DNA of 64,000 bases from Holophagales bacterium (lineage in GTDB: Bacteria > Acidobacteriota > Thermoanaerobaculia > Multivoradales > Multivoraceae), in assembly GCA_009837885.1 (NCBI GenBank), contig VXSP01000030.1, positions 1 to 64,000 on the forward strand, read 5' to 3'. Below, one piece after another: positions 1 through 7,786 of the stretch. Within the stretch, counting starts at the first letter, position 1, and every line of letters starts with the position of its first letter. Below the pieces are notes generated by a model, which searched no databases, was not told the origin of the DNA, and saw nothing but the letters and a program-made list of their open reading frames with translations. Both the position numbers and the translations under genes were made by a program.

Positions 1-71
1 GGCCCCAACGAGAGGCCGTAAAGGTGCGGGGCGGACCATCCCATTACCCAGTGTGCGGCTTCTTGCCAGGG

Positions 72-103
72 CCGGCGGGGACGCCGGCGCACCCAGTGTG
101 TGA
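72..103 (+). repeat. Dispersed palindromic repeat, copy 1 (short form)
   Basis: The copy has the core palindrome GCCGGCGGGGACGCCGGC followed by the tail ACCCAGTGTGTGAC. It ends one base before the stop codon of the minus-strand phosphatase gene, so on that transcript it is the immediate 3' flank. A second ACCCAGTGTG tail lies at about 46-56 without the hairpin. Bases 1-71 hold no recognisable gene. Confidence 0.85.
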
Positions 104-1039
104 CTACTTCGTCTTCTTGACCACCACGAAGGTGATGTCGTCCTCGGGCGCCGCGAAGGCGAGCAGGTCCTTCCGGAGCCGCTCGCAGATCTCCGGCGCG
201 GGCTCTGCCCGGACGGCCTCGAGCAGCGCCTCGGCGCGTTCGTCGAGATACCGGCCGCCGCCGTGCTCGGCGAAGCCGTCGGTGTAGAGCAGGAGCAGGT
301 CGCCGGCCTCGAGCAGCTCCACCTCGCTGACCTCGTAGGGCCGCTTGTAGCCGAGAGGCCCGGGGTCGACGCGCTCGTCCATGTAGGCGTTCGAGGCGAA
401 CATGCCGACCGGCGGGAAGCGGACGAGCTGGTCTTCGGGCAGGTGCTCGATCCGACCCGGACGGCCGGCGAACACCAGCGGCGCCGGGTGGCCGGCCGAG
501 AAGAAGCGGAACCTGCCCTGCTCGGACACCTCTCCGTAGACCATGGTGAGGTACTTGTTCAGGGTGGTCGACTTGTAGAAGCGCTGGTTGATGTGCTCGA
601 AGAGCCGCGTGGTGATCTCGCCGAAGAGGTCGAGCTCGTAGTACGCACCCAGCAGGAAGGCCTGGTGGAGCATGGCCGCGACCAGGGCGTCGGTCACCTT
701 GTGCCCGGAGACATCGGCCACCAGGACTCCGGTCCGCTGCTGGCACTTGCGCAGGCCGGCGACGACCTCGGCGCGGCCGGTCTCTTCCGCCTCGCGAAGC
801 CGGCGCTCCAGGTCGTAGCGCTGCTTGAAGTCGAGGTAGATCAGGTGGTCGCCGCCGATCGCGCGGAGCAGCGGAATCGAGATCCCGTGGACCTCGACGC
901 CGCGCAGGATCGGGAGGTCGCCGGACGACGGTTTCGTCGCCAGGGCGATCTCCTCGAGATTGGCCAGTTCGGCCCGAATCTCGGCCTGCCAGGTATCAGT
1001 CGGAGGCTGGGGCACGGCGCGGTCGACTGTATCGCGCAA
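104..1039 (-). CDS. PP2C-like SpoIIE/RsbU-type serine phosphatase
   Basis: This looks like a stand-alone PPM-family phosphatase of the kind that dephosphorylates anti-sigma-factor antagonists in partner-switching pathways. The metal-binding motifs are visible: VADVSGH in the first half, LYTDGFAEHG near residue 265, and a final PEDDITFVVV strand. A short N-terminal stretch (about residues 1-60) precedes the catalytic domain; no membrane segment or sensor domain is seen. The longest frame starts at a TTG (1039). A GTG at 1015 is a strong alternative, because a TACAGT -10-like element lies 10 nt upstream of it, suggesting a leaderless transcript. No kinase or antagonist partner is adjacent, so the pathway is inferred. 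A dispersed palindromic repeat directly follows the stop codon. Confidence 0.85.
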   Translation of the reverse strand: MRDTVDRAVPQPPTDTWQAEIRAELANLEEIALATKPSSGDLPILRGVEVHGISIPLLRAIGGDHLIYLDFKQRYDLERRLREAEETGRAEVVAGLRKCQQRTGVLVADVSGHKVTDALVAAMLHQAFLLGAYYELDLFGEITTRLFEHINQRFYKSTTLNKYLTMVYGEVSEQGRFRFFSAGHPAPLVFAGRPGRIEHLPEDQLVRFPPVGMFASNAYMDERVDPGPLGYKRPYEVSEVELLEAGDLLLLYTDGFAEHGGGRYLDERAEALLEAVRAEPAPEICERLRKDLLAFAAPEDDITFVVVKKTK

Positions 1040-1262
1040 GAAAGACGGGCGGCAGGCCTTGGTGGCCTGCCGCCCGGGAAGGTCGGCAACGACGAAGAGC
1101 GGGTCTAACGCAACTCGCCACTTAGGGTTTTCGTTTGGACAGACGGCCTAAGTCAGGGCTCCATCGCTGCCTGGCAGCGTTCCGGAGCAAGGGGCAGGGT
1201 GTTGATGACCACCCGTGAACCTCCGGAGCCGCTGCCGTAGTTCCTTGTTGGTCCCCGCTTTC

Positions 1263-2390
1263 CTACTCGGTCGTCGGGAAGGGGTTGTCCGGCACCAGCT
1301 CCTGGCCCATGTTGGCCGAAGCCGACGGGCAGACCACCGAGATGGTGTGCGCTGCCGTCGCACCCGACGTCGGGTGCGCCGCGAGATTCGGCGTGACCTG
1401 CGCCTGCTGCGTCGCATCAACGACCGCGGTGAAGCTGACAGTTGCCGAGTGGTTGGCGTTGCGGCCGCAGTAGGCGGCATCGGCGCCGATGGTCAGGGTG
1501 CCGACGTTGTCGGTGACGCTGAACGTCATGCCCGCTACGACCGACCCCGTGATGTCCGTACCGGTGCCCGGACCGGAAGCCGCCAGGCTCGCGGTCAAGG
1601 TGGCTGCCAGCGGGGTTCCGCCTGCGTGCCCCAGTCGCGCATTTGCTTGATCGGGCCCAAAGTGGCCGGTGCCGTTGCCCCAGAGATCAACCAGCACCGT
1701 GACGCTACCGGCGGGCCGAACAACCGAGCCCATGTTCGCGATGTTGCTCCGCATCCCGCTGTAGAGATCCGGCGGACCCTGGGCCCTGATCATCGTTCCG
1801 CCATCGCCGAGCATGCAGTTACTCGTCTCCGGGGTGTACACGGGGGTGCTGGGAGTACCGCTCGTGGTGTACGAGCAGGTGTTCACGGCAGCCGCAGGCG
1901 GCTCCGGCAGGATGTTCGGCAGGAGGCCGGTGCGGCCGGTGGCGGTCTCCGTGAGGAGGACGGCGCCGCTGCCCGACGTCATCGTCACGCCTTCGCCGGC
2001 GTCCGCGATGTCGACGGTGTCGTTGCCGAGGACATCGTTGGCGACCAGGCCGCCGACGGCCGAGTTGGTCTCCATGGTGATCCAGTACCAGCCGCCATCG
2101 TCGATGGGGCCGAGCTCGAACGAGGACTTGTCGTCGCCGTGGCAGGCGAGGTCGCCGGCCAGCAGCATCGAAACCATGCCGTCGTCGTTCGGCATCATCT
2201 CGCCGGTCCGGGTGACGCCGTTGCAACTGGCAACGTAGGTCACCATGTCGGCGTCCGTCATGGCGATGAGGCCGCCCTCACCCATGTAGACGGACACCGA
2301 GTGGGTGCAGCCGTCGCAGCTCACGCTCTGGCCGAGCGCCACTGCGGGAATCGCGCAAAGGATGAGCGCGAACATGAGATAGTTCTTCAC
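1263..2390 (-). CDS. Secreted protein of unknown function
   Basis: The product is a 375-residue exported protein. A classical Sec signal peptide covers about residues 1-20 (a lysine, then a hydrophobic run ending AVALGQ), followed by a mature part rich in Gly, Thr, Ser and Asp with few lysines. Paired cysteines (CDGC near the new N terminus, others near residues 53, 77, 193, 206 and 323) suggest disulphides in an extracytoplasmic setting. The C-terminal half looks like beta-strand-rich sequence, but I recognise no family. The start is GTG at 2390 with an AGGAG ribosome binding site 6 nt upstream. Downstream to 1040 there is only a short hairpin at 1165-1179. Four stem-loops lie upstream in the region shared with the recombinase gene. 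A surface or matrix role is inference only. Confidence 0.75.
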   Translation of the reverse strand: MKNYLMFALILCAIPAVALGQSVSCDGCTHSVSVYMGEGGLIAMTDADMVTYVASCNGVTRTGEMMPNDDGMVSMLLAGDLACHGDDKSSFELGPIDDGGWYWITMETNSAVGGLVANDVLGNDTVDIADAGEGVTMTSGSGAVLLTETATGRTGLLPNILPEPPAAAVNTCSYTTSGTPSTPVYTPETSNCMLGDGGTMIRAQGPPDLYSGMRSNIANMGSVVRPAGSVTVLVDLWGNGTGHFGPDQANARLGHAGGTPLAATLTASLAASGPGTGTDITGSVVAGMTFSVTDNVGTLTIGADAAYCGRNANHSATVSFTAVVDATQQAQVTPNLAAHPTSGATAAHTISVVCPSASANMGQELVPDNPFPTTE

Positions 2391-2404
2391 TTGTTCTCCT
2401 TAGT

Positions 2405-2525
2405 CCGGCGCCGCTGGCGCCGGTCCAAATCCGGGGCGAAGCGCCCCTTGTTCAAGATGACGGGAGGGAATCTCCCGCCCTCAACTGTCTTTCCTTCTCA
2501 ACTCTCCGGCGGACGTGCCGCCGGA
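2405..2525. other. Cluster of four perfect stem-loops between divergent genes
   Basis: Four perfect inverted repeats follow one another: 2405-2423 (8-bp stem, 3-nt loop), 2433-2447 (6-bp stem), 2461-2477 (CGGGAG/CTCCCG, 5-nt loop) and 2505-2525 (8-bp stem, 5-nt loop). They lie in the 294-bp gap between the start of the secreted protein gene and the start of the first recombinase gene. They could be a structured 5' leader of the minus-strand gene or recombinase recognition DNA. No known riboswitch or attachment site is recognised. Confidence 0.6.
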
Positions 2526-2684
2526 CGGCCTATCTCAGGCGCGCATCACCTCCAGGACAAAGAGTGCCGTTCTCTGTGCGCCGCACGGTACTCCGTCACT
2601 AAGGGTGTTATGTCCGAGTAACTTGGGGAGATCGCACCGCTCCCGGCGCCTGTCGCCCGGCCCCTTGGAAAGGGGGAGATCCCG

Positions 2685-3692
2685 GTGAGAGAAAAGACGG
2701 CGGCAGGCGCCGGAAGCGCCATCTCGGTCAAGGACGCGCTGGACACGTCGCTGGCCGAAAACACCCGCGCCGCGTACTGGAAGGGCTGGAGCCGGTTCGC
2801 CGCCTGGTGCCGGTCGAGAGACCTCGATCCGATGGCCGCGACGCCGGACGACGTGGCCGACTTCCTGGTCACGATGGCCTCCGAGCCCCGGTCGCCGAGG
2901 GCGACGACCGGGCATGGCCGGCCGCTCGCGCTCGGCACGATCCGGGTGCTGATCGCGGCGATCAACCGCAGATACCGCGAGGCGAACCGGAACTCTCCGG
3001 CCGGCGACATCCGGGTCCGAAGCGTCCTGCGCGGACTCGGCCGCCTGGAGGCCCGGCGGCCACGGCGGGTCAAGGCGCTGCGCGTCCAGGAGATCGCGCG
3101 CATCCTCGCCCGCTGCGACGAGTTGGCGGCGGACATGCGGCAACGGGTGATCGCGGCGCGGGACGCCGCGGTGATCGCCCTCGGCTTCGCCGCCGCGCTA
3201 CGCCGGGCCGAGCTCTGCGCGCTGGAGGTCGCCGACGTCGAGTTCCTGCGCCGCGGCGAGGAGGTTCCGGGCGCGTTCGTCCATGTCCGGCGCTCGAAGA
3301 CGGACCAGCTCGGCCGCGGCGAGAGGGTCGCCGTGCCCGAGGGGAAGCGGGTACGGACCGTGAGCCGGCTGCGGGCCTGGCTTCAACTCTCCGGCGTCGT
3401 CCGGGGCCCCCTGTTCCGGACAATGCGGCGCGGAGGGCACGTGCAGGAAAGGCCGTTGCACCCCACGGATGTCGCCCGCATGGTGAAGCGCTGGGCGCGG
3501 GCGATCGGCCTCGACCCGGCCGAGTACTCCGGGCACTCGCTGCGGGCAGGGTTCGTGACCAGCGCCGCCGCGCACGGCGCCCGCCTGGACAAGATCATGG
3601 AGGTGACCCGGCACCGCGGCACCAGCATGGTGCTGCGCTACATCCGCCAGGCCGACGCCTTCGAGGACCACGCCGGCGCCGGCTTCCTCTGA
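2685..3692 (+). CDS. Tyrosine recombinase/integrase, copy 1
   Basis: This is a 335-residue site-specific tyrosine recombinase. An N-terminal SAM-like core-binding domain (about residues 15-110) is followed by the catalytic domain. The full catalytic set is visible: R173 (ALRRAEL), K205 (RRSKTDQ), H284-x-x-R287 (HSLRAGF), H310 (TRHRG) and nucleophile Y319 (LRYIRQ). The enzyme should therefore be active on DNA. The start is GTG 2685 with an AAGGGGGAG ribosome binding site just upstream. A close paralogue of identical length lies at 6412-7419. There is no excisionase, phage or transposon partner. Each recombinase is instead followed by a sensor kinase/regulator gene. Its target site is unknown; candidates are the hairpin cluster upstream and the dispersed palindromes. 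Confidence 0.92.
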   Translation: MREKTAAGAGSAISVKDALDTSLAENTRAAYWKGWSRFAAWCRSRDLDPMAATPDDVADFLVTMASEPRSPRATTGHGRPLALGTIRVLIAAINRRYREANRNSPAGDIRVRSVLRGLGRLEARRPRRVKALRVQEIARILARCDELAADMRQRVIAARDAAVIALGFAAALRRAELCALEVADVEFLRRGEEVPGAFVHVRRSKTDQLGRGERVAVPEGKRVRTVSRLRAWLQLSGVVRGPLFRTMRRGGHVQERPLHPTDVARMVKRWARAIGLDPAEYSGHSLRAGFVTSAAAHGARLDKIMEVTRHRGTSMVLRYIRQADAFEDHAGAGFL

Positions 3693-3823
3693 GCCGGGGG
3701 ATTTCGGCAGCGGACGCTACAATTCGGGGGTTCGGGGAATGCCCCTCCAGCGCCAATCCGCGACGGCGGCCCGACGGTCGCTTCACGCGCAAGATGAACC
3801 GGCTGAGACCCTTCCTGCTCCCG

Positions 3824-3845
3824 AAAGGGCTTGACAACACCCTTT
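3824..3845 (+). promoter_or_regulatory. Inverted repeat around a consensus -35 hexamer
   Basis: AAAGGG (3824-3829) and CCCTTT (3840-3845) form an inverted repeat enclosing a perfect TTGACA (3831-3836). No good -10 hexamer is visible at 16-18 bp, so this is at most a weak or activator-dependent promoter. It lies about 85 bp upstream of the sensor kinase start. A TACAAT hexamer at 3718-3723, just after the recombinase stop, lacks a -35. Confidence 0.35.
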
Positions 3846-3929
3846 ATGGCGCACTGTTCGTCCGCACCACGTCGAACCGGTTTCCGCGGTCGACTATTCC
3901 CCCCGGACAGCCCGCCGGCGGCACGGCTC

Positions 3930-6287
3930 ATGCGGACTGAAGCCGGAGCCGGCCGCGCGTTGGTCGAGGCGCTGAGGGACCGCCTCTCCAGGCTCAGCGA
4001 GGCCAGTCTTCGCATCAACGACAGCCCCGACCTGAAGACCGTCCTGCGCGAAGTCCTGGAGACCGCCAGCGCGCTGACCGGCGCCCGCTGCGCCGGGATC
4101 ACGACCTTCGACGCCTCCGGCACGCTCGAGGACATCGTGACCCGCGGACTGGGCCCGAAAGACCACCAGTGGTTCGCGGAAATGCCCCAAGGGCAGGGAA
4201 AAAACCTCTTTCGCTACTTCCGGAGAGTGGATGGGCAGCCGTTCCGGCAGGCGAACATGTCGGCCCATCTGCGCTCGCTCGGCTTCCCCTACGAGTCCTT
4301 CGCCGTGGAAACCCTCCTCATGACGCCGATCCGTCACCAGGGCGTTCGGTTGGGCACCTTCTACCTGGCCGACAAGCAGACCCAGCCGGAGTTCACCGAC
4401 GATGACGAGGAAGTTGCCACGCTGCTCTCGTCCCAGGCCGGCGCCGCGATCGTCAACGCCCGAAGACACCGGGATGAACTGCGGACCAGGGCCGATCTGG
4501 AAACCCTGATCGACATGTCGCCCGTGGCTGTCGTCGTCTTCGACGGCCGGACCGGCAAGGTCAAGTCGCGAAACCGGGAGACGGACCGGATGGCCGGACT
4601 GCTGCACCGGCCGGGAACGTCACTGGACGAGCTCCTGAGCACCGTCAGCGCGCGCAGGGCAGACGGGCGGGAGATCGCACGCGACGAAGTCGCCCAGGCT
4701 CTGAGTGACGCAAGGCCGACCCGGGCGGAAGAGATCGTCCTGCGCTCACCCGGCGGCGAGAGCCTCACCGTCCTGGTCAACGTCGCCCCCATCCACGGCG
4801 AGGACGGCGCGGTCGAGTCCGTCCTCGTCACGATGCAGGACATGACGCCGCTGGAAGACCTCGAGCGGCTGCGGGCCGAGTTCATGGGGCTGGTGAGCCA
4901 CGAACTTCGCGCTCCGCTGACCGCGATCAAGGGCAGTGCCGCCAGTGCGCTGGCCGCCTCCCCGATTCCCGACCCGGCCGAAACTGAGCAGTACTTCCGC
5001 ATCATCGACGAGCACGCGGACCACATGCGCGGACTGATCAGCGATCTGCTGGACGTAACGCGGATCGAGACCGGCACGCTGTCGGTCGCTGCCCGGGCTG
5101 AGGACCTCGCCGCGATCGTGGATCAGGCCCGGAACACCTTTCTCAGCGGCGGCGGCCGCCATCCGGTGCGGATCGACCTGCCGCCGGATCTCCCCCGCGT
5201 CGTGGCGGATCGACAGCGCCTCGTCCAGATCCTGGGCAACCTCCTGGACAACGCGGCCCGGCACTCCCCCGAAACCTCGCCCATCAGGCTGTCCGCCGCG
5301 TCCGAGGGTACCCACGTGGCCATCTCGGTCACGGACCAGGGCAAGGGGATTGCCGCGGAGCGCCTGCCGCACCTCTTCCGCAAGTTCGCGCGCAGCGGCA
5401 GAGAGGAGAGTGCCCGGCGGCTCGGCGCGGGCCTCGGCCTGGCCATCTGCAAGGGGCTCATAGAAGCTCACGGCGGCCGTATCCGGGCTGACAGCGACGG
5501 ACCGGACCTCGGCGCCCGCTTCACGTTCACGATCCCGGCGATCGAGGCGGCGAACGGCACGGCCGGCGCCGGTTCCGGCCGCAAGTCTCCCCGGCGCCGG
5601 CCCGGATCCAGGAGGCGGAGCGTCCTGGTGGTGGACGACGATCCGCAGGCTCTGACCTACGCTCGCCGCATTCTCGACGGCGCGGCCTACCGTCCATTGC
5701 TGGCCGGCAACACCGCGGAGCTGCACGACCTTCTCCAGAAAGAGCAGCCCGATGTGGTGCTACTCGATCTCGTGCTGCCCGGGACCGACGGCATCGAACT
5801 GATGAAGACCGTTCCCGCACTCGCCGACCGGCCAGTCATCTTCGTGTCCGGCTACGGCCGGGACGAAACGATCGCCCGGGCGCTCGAGGCCGGAGCGGCC
5901 GACTACATCGTCAAGCCGTTCTCGCCCACCGAACTGCTCGCCCGCATCCAGGTGGCCCTGCGGTCGCGGGCCGCCCCCGCCGAGCCCTACCGGGCGGGGG
6001 ATCTGGTCGTCGATGACGAGCGCCGCCGGGTGACCGTGGCCGGCCGCGACGTCCCGCTGACGGCCACCGAGTACAACCTCCTGCGCACGCTGGCCAGGAA
6101 CGCGGGACGGGTCTCCACCCACGACTACCTGCTGCGCCGGGTGTGGGGCTGGGACCACTCGGGCGACACCCGGCCGTTGCGCGCCTTCATCAAGAAACTC
6201 CGCCGCAAGCTCGGCGACGACGCGAAGGCGCCCCTGTACATCTTCACGGAGCCGCGAGTGGGCTACCGGATGGCCGAGGCGGAGTAG
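3930..6287 (+). CDS. One-polypeptide two-component system (GAF-PAS-kinase-receiver-winged helix), copy 1
   Basis: This soluble 785-residue protein joins a complete two-component circuit to a DNA-binding domain. The order is GAF (about 30-170), PAS (187-300), HisKA with phosphoacceptor H324 (SHELRAPL), HATPase with N441 and the VTDQGKGI glycine box, a receiver with D613 (LLDLVLPGTDG) and K662, and an OmpR/PhoB-type winged helix (686-785). It probably senses a small ligand or redox state through GAF/PAS, phosphorylates its own receiver and binds DNA. I chose ATG 3930 because the N terminus then aligns with the paralogue at 7787; an earlier in-frame start at 3831 would add 33 poorly conserved residues. 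It lies 237 bp downstream of the first recombinase gene. Most hybrid kinases lack an output wHTH, so the architecture is uncommon. Confidence 0.9.
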   Translation: MRTEAGAGRALVEALRDRLSRLSEASLRINDSPDLKTVLREVLETASALTGARCAGITTFDASGTLEDIVTRGLGPKDHQWFAEMPQGQGKNLFRYFRRVDGQPFRQANMSAHLRSLGFPYESFAVETLLMTPIRHQGVRLGTFYLADKQTQPEFTDDDEEVATLLSSQAGAAIVNARRHRDELRTRADLETLIDMSPVAVVVFDGRTGKVKSRNRETDRMAGLLHRPGTSLDELLSTVSARRADGREIARDEVAQALSDARPTRAEEIVLRSPGGESLTVLVNVAPIHGEDGAVESVLVTMQDMTPLEDLERLRAEFMGLVSHELRAPLTAIKGSAASALAASPIPDPAETEQYFRIIDEHADHMRGLISDLLDVTRIETGTLSVAARAEDLAAIVDQARNTFLSGGGRHPVRIDLPPDLPRVVADRQRLVQILGNLLDNAARHSPETSPIRLSAASEGTHVAISVTDQGKGIAAERLPHLFRKFARSGREESARRLGAGLGLAICKGLIEAHGGRIRADSDGPDLGARFTFTIPAIEAANGTAGAGSGRKSPRRRPGSRRRSVLVVDDDPQALTYARRILDGAAYRPLLAGNTAELHDLLQKEQPDVVLLDLVLPGTDGIELMKTVPALADRPVIFVSGYGRDETIARALEAGAADYIVKPFSPTELLARIQVALRSRAAPAEPYRAGDLVVDDERRRVTVAGRDVPLTATEYNLLRTLARNAGRVSTHDYLLRRVWGWDHSGDTRPLRAFIKKLRRKLGDDAKAPLYIFTEPRVGYRMAEAE

Positions 6288-6303
6288 CGGAGTACGGTCG
6301 CCG

Positions 6304-6332
6304 CCGGCGGGGACGCCGGCGCACCCAGTTTG
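6304..6332 (+). repeat. Dispersed palindromic repeat, copy 2 (short, diverged)
   Basis: The core palindrome is intact, followed by GCACCCAGTTTG, with a T replacing the G of the usual GTGTG tail. It lies 16 bp after the stop codon of the first sensor/regulator gene. Confidence 0.75.
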
Positions 6333-6411
6333 GGGCGCTGGTTCACGGGACGTCACGGCTCCGGGGCGTTCCGGTCACACGGGGTTCACGCGGACTCCAT
6401 AGCTTGAAGGG

Positions 6412-7419
6412 GTGCTGCGGTTCGAGACCCCGAGAAAGGAAGCACCCGAGTCCGTCAGCGAGGTCCTGCGGACCTCTCTGGCCAGGAACACGCGCCTGGC
6501 GTACCGCGCGGGCTGGCAGCGTTTCGCCAGGTACTGCGAGGCCAGGGGACAGGAACCGATGAACGCGGCCCCGGCGGACGTCGCGGACTTCCTGATCCGG
6601 CTCGCTTCGCGACCACGGTCGCCGAAGGCCACGACCAGGCCCGGAGAACCCCTGGCGCCCGGCAGTATCCGGATCTGTCTGGCGGCGATCAACCGCAGGT
6701 TCAAGGAACATGACATCGACTCGCCCGCGAATCATCCCCGGGTCGCCGCCGTCCTGCAAGCGCTAAGGCGACGCTCGGACGGACCGGGGCGGCAAGTGAA
6801 GGCGCTCCGCGAACACGAGGTCGCCCGCATCCTCGAACACTGCGACCTGCTCGCCCGGCGCGAGCCCTACCGCCTGATCGCGGCGCGCGACGCGGCGCTC
6901 GTCGCGGTCGGCTTCGCCGGAGCACTCCGCCGGTCCGAGATCTGCGGCCTCCGGTGCGCGGACGTCGAGTTCCTGGGCGACCCCGAGGAAACCGAAGGCA
7001 TGTGCCTGAACATCCGCCGATCAAAGACGGATCAGTACGGAACTGGCCAGAGGATCGCGATTCCGGACGGCAAGCTGATCCGGCCGGTTTCGCGGTTGCG
7101 TCGTTGGTTGAGCCTGTCGGGAGTCGACGAAGGCCCGGTGTTCCAGACGATGCGGCGCGGCGGTCGTCTACAGGGTAAGGCCCTGTGCCACTCCGACGCG
7201 CCTCGCCTGGTGAAGCGGTACGTGAGCGCGATCGGCCTCGACCCGGCCGACTACTCGGCGCATTCGCTGCGAGCCGGGTTCGTGACCAGCGCCGCCGCCC
7301 ACCACGCCCGTCTCGACAAGATCATGGAGGTCACGCGGCACAAGAGCACCGACATGGTGCTCCGCTACATCCGCCAGGCCGATGCCTTCGAAGACCACGC
7401 GGGGGCCGGCTTTCTGTGA
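6412..7419 (+). CDS. Tyrosine recombinase/integrase, copy 2
   Basis: A paralogue of the recombinase at 2685-3692, with exactly the same length (335 residues) and collinear throughout. Catalytic residues fall at the same positions: R173 (ALRRSEI), H284-x-x-R287 (HSLRAGF), H310 (TRHKS) and Y319 (LRYIRQ), and the beta-hairpin lysine lies in RRSKTDQ. The C-terminal 60 residues are almost identical to copy 1, while the N-terminal domain has diverged more, as expected if core-site recognition differs. The start is GTG 6412, with the purine-rich run GAAGGG directly before it; the spacing is poor, so the start is less certain than in copy 1. The gene sits between the two sensor kinase genes. No attachment-site duplication was recognised next to it. 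Confidence 0.9.
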   Translation: MLRFETPRKEAPESVSEVLRTSLARNTRLAYRAGWQRFARYCEARGQEPMNAAPADVADFLIRLASRPRSPKATTRPGEPLAPGSIRICLAAINRRFKEHDIDSPANHPRVAAVLQALRRRSDGPGRQVKALREHEVARILEHCDLLARREPYRLIAARDAALVAVGFAGALRRSEICGLRCADVEFLGDPEETEGMCLNIRRSKTDQYGTGQRIAIPDGKLIRPVSRLRRWLSLSGVDEGPVFQTMRRGGRLQGKALCHSDAPRLVKRYVSAIGLDPADYSAHSLRAGFVTSAAAHHARLDKIMEVTRHKSTDMVLRYIRQADAFEDHAGAGFL

Positions 7420-7516
7420 TGGGGTCGCCCGCCCCGGCAGACGGAATGTCTGTGCGCACGGCGGCGGATGAAGCCCTCCCCACGACCGGGCGCACGGGAC
7501 GGGCAGCCCCGGAACT

Positions 7517-7687
7517 TCACATGCCCGCAGGTTCCCGCAGCAACTCGCCGATGCTGACGCCCTCGGAGCACGTCCAGACGAAGAGCGCCGAGCAGGCCAC
7601 GACGAACATGGCCAGAATGCCCGTGAACAGCGCGATCAACCGCAGTAGCCGCACGATCTGCTGCTGCTCTGGGTAGAGGAGACTCAT
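7517..7687 (-). CDS. Small membrane protein, divergent from the second sensor/regulator
   Basis: This predicted 56-residue protein has a charged N-terminal segment (PEQQQIVRLLRL) and a long hydrophobic stretch of about 25 residues (IALFTGILAMFVVACSALFV), then a short acidic tail. It would be a single-span inner-membrane protein. ATG 7687 with an AGGT upstream is preferred; a GTG at 7702 would add five residues. It is transcribed divergently from the second one-polypeptide two-component gene. The 99-bp gap holds three 11-bp-spaced direct repeats, so both genes may be controlled by the same regulator. No family is recognised. Small membrane proteins of this kind sometimes tune sensor kinases, but here that is speculation; the frame could also be non-coding. 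Confidence 0.5.
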   Translation of the reverse strand: MSLLYPEQQQIVRLLRLIALFTGILAMFVVACSALFVWTCSEGVSIGELLREPAGM

Positions 7688-7730
7688 GGCGTCGACCTGC
7701 ACAACGGGAGCGTTTTTCTACTAGACGAGA

Positions 7731-7763
7731 GCGATCATGTCGCGATCTTTGAGCGATCAATCG
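7731..7763 (+). promoter_or_regulatory. Triple 11-bp direct repeat, probable OmpR/PhoB-type operator
   Basis: The hexamer GCGATC occurs at 7731-7736, 7742-7747 and 7753-7758, a period of exactly 11 bp. Units 1 and 3 share GCGATCA, and a G precedes the hexamer in both (GAGCGATCA). OmpR-family winged-helix regulators bind head-to-tail half-sites at this spacing. The third unit overlaps the -35 element of the downstream gene, whose product ends in such a domain, so autoregulation is the natural inference. Confidence 0.65.
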
Positions 7764-7777
7764 GGAACAGGCATAAT
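7749..7777 (+). promoter_or_regulatory. Sigma-70-like promoter of the second sensor/regulator gene
   Basis: TTGAGC (7749-7754), a 17-bp spacer and CATAAT (7772-7777). The ATG lies only 9 bp after the -10 and has no ribosome binding site, so the mRNA is predicted to be leaderless or nearly so. Confidence 0.65.
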
Positions 7778-7786
7778 CGTGCGGTC

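Noticed and set aside
1165..1179. Hairpin CGCTGCC-T-GGCAGCG as terminator of the secreted protein gene
   Set aside because: It has no T-tract on either strand and a loop too short for the full stem.
2685..7419. Prophage or integrative element
   Set aside because: Two integrases are present, but there are no phage, conjugation, excisionase or direct-repeat attachment sequences, and flanking genes appear intact.
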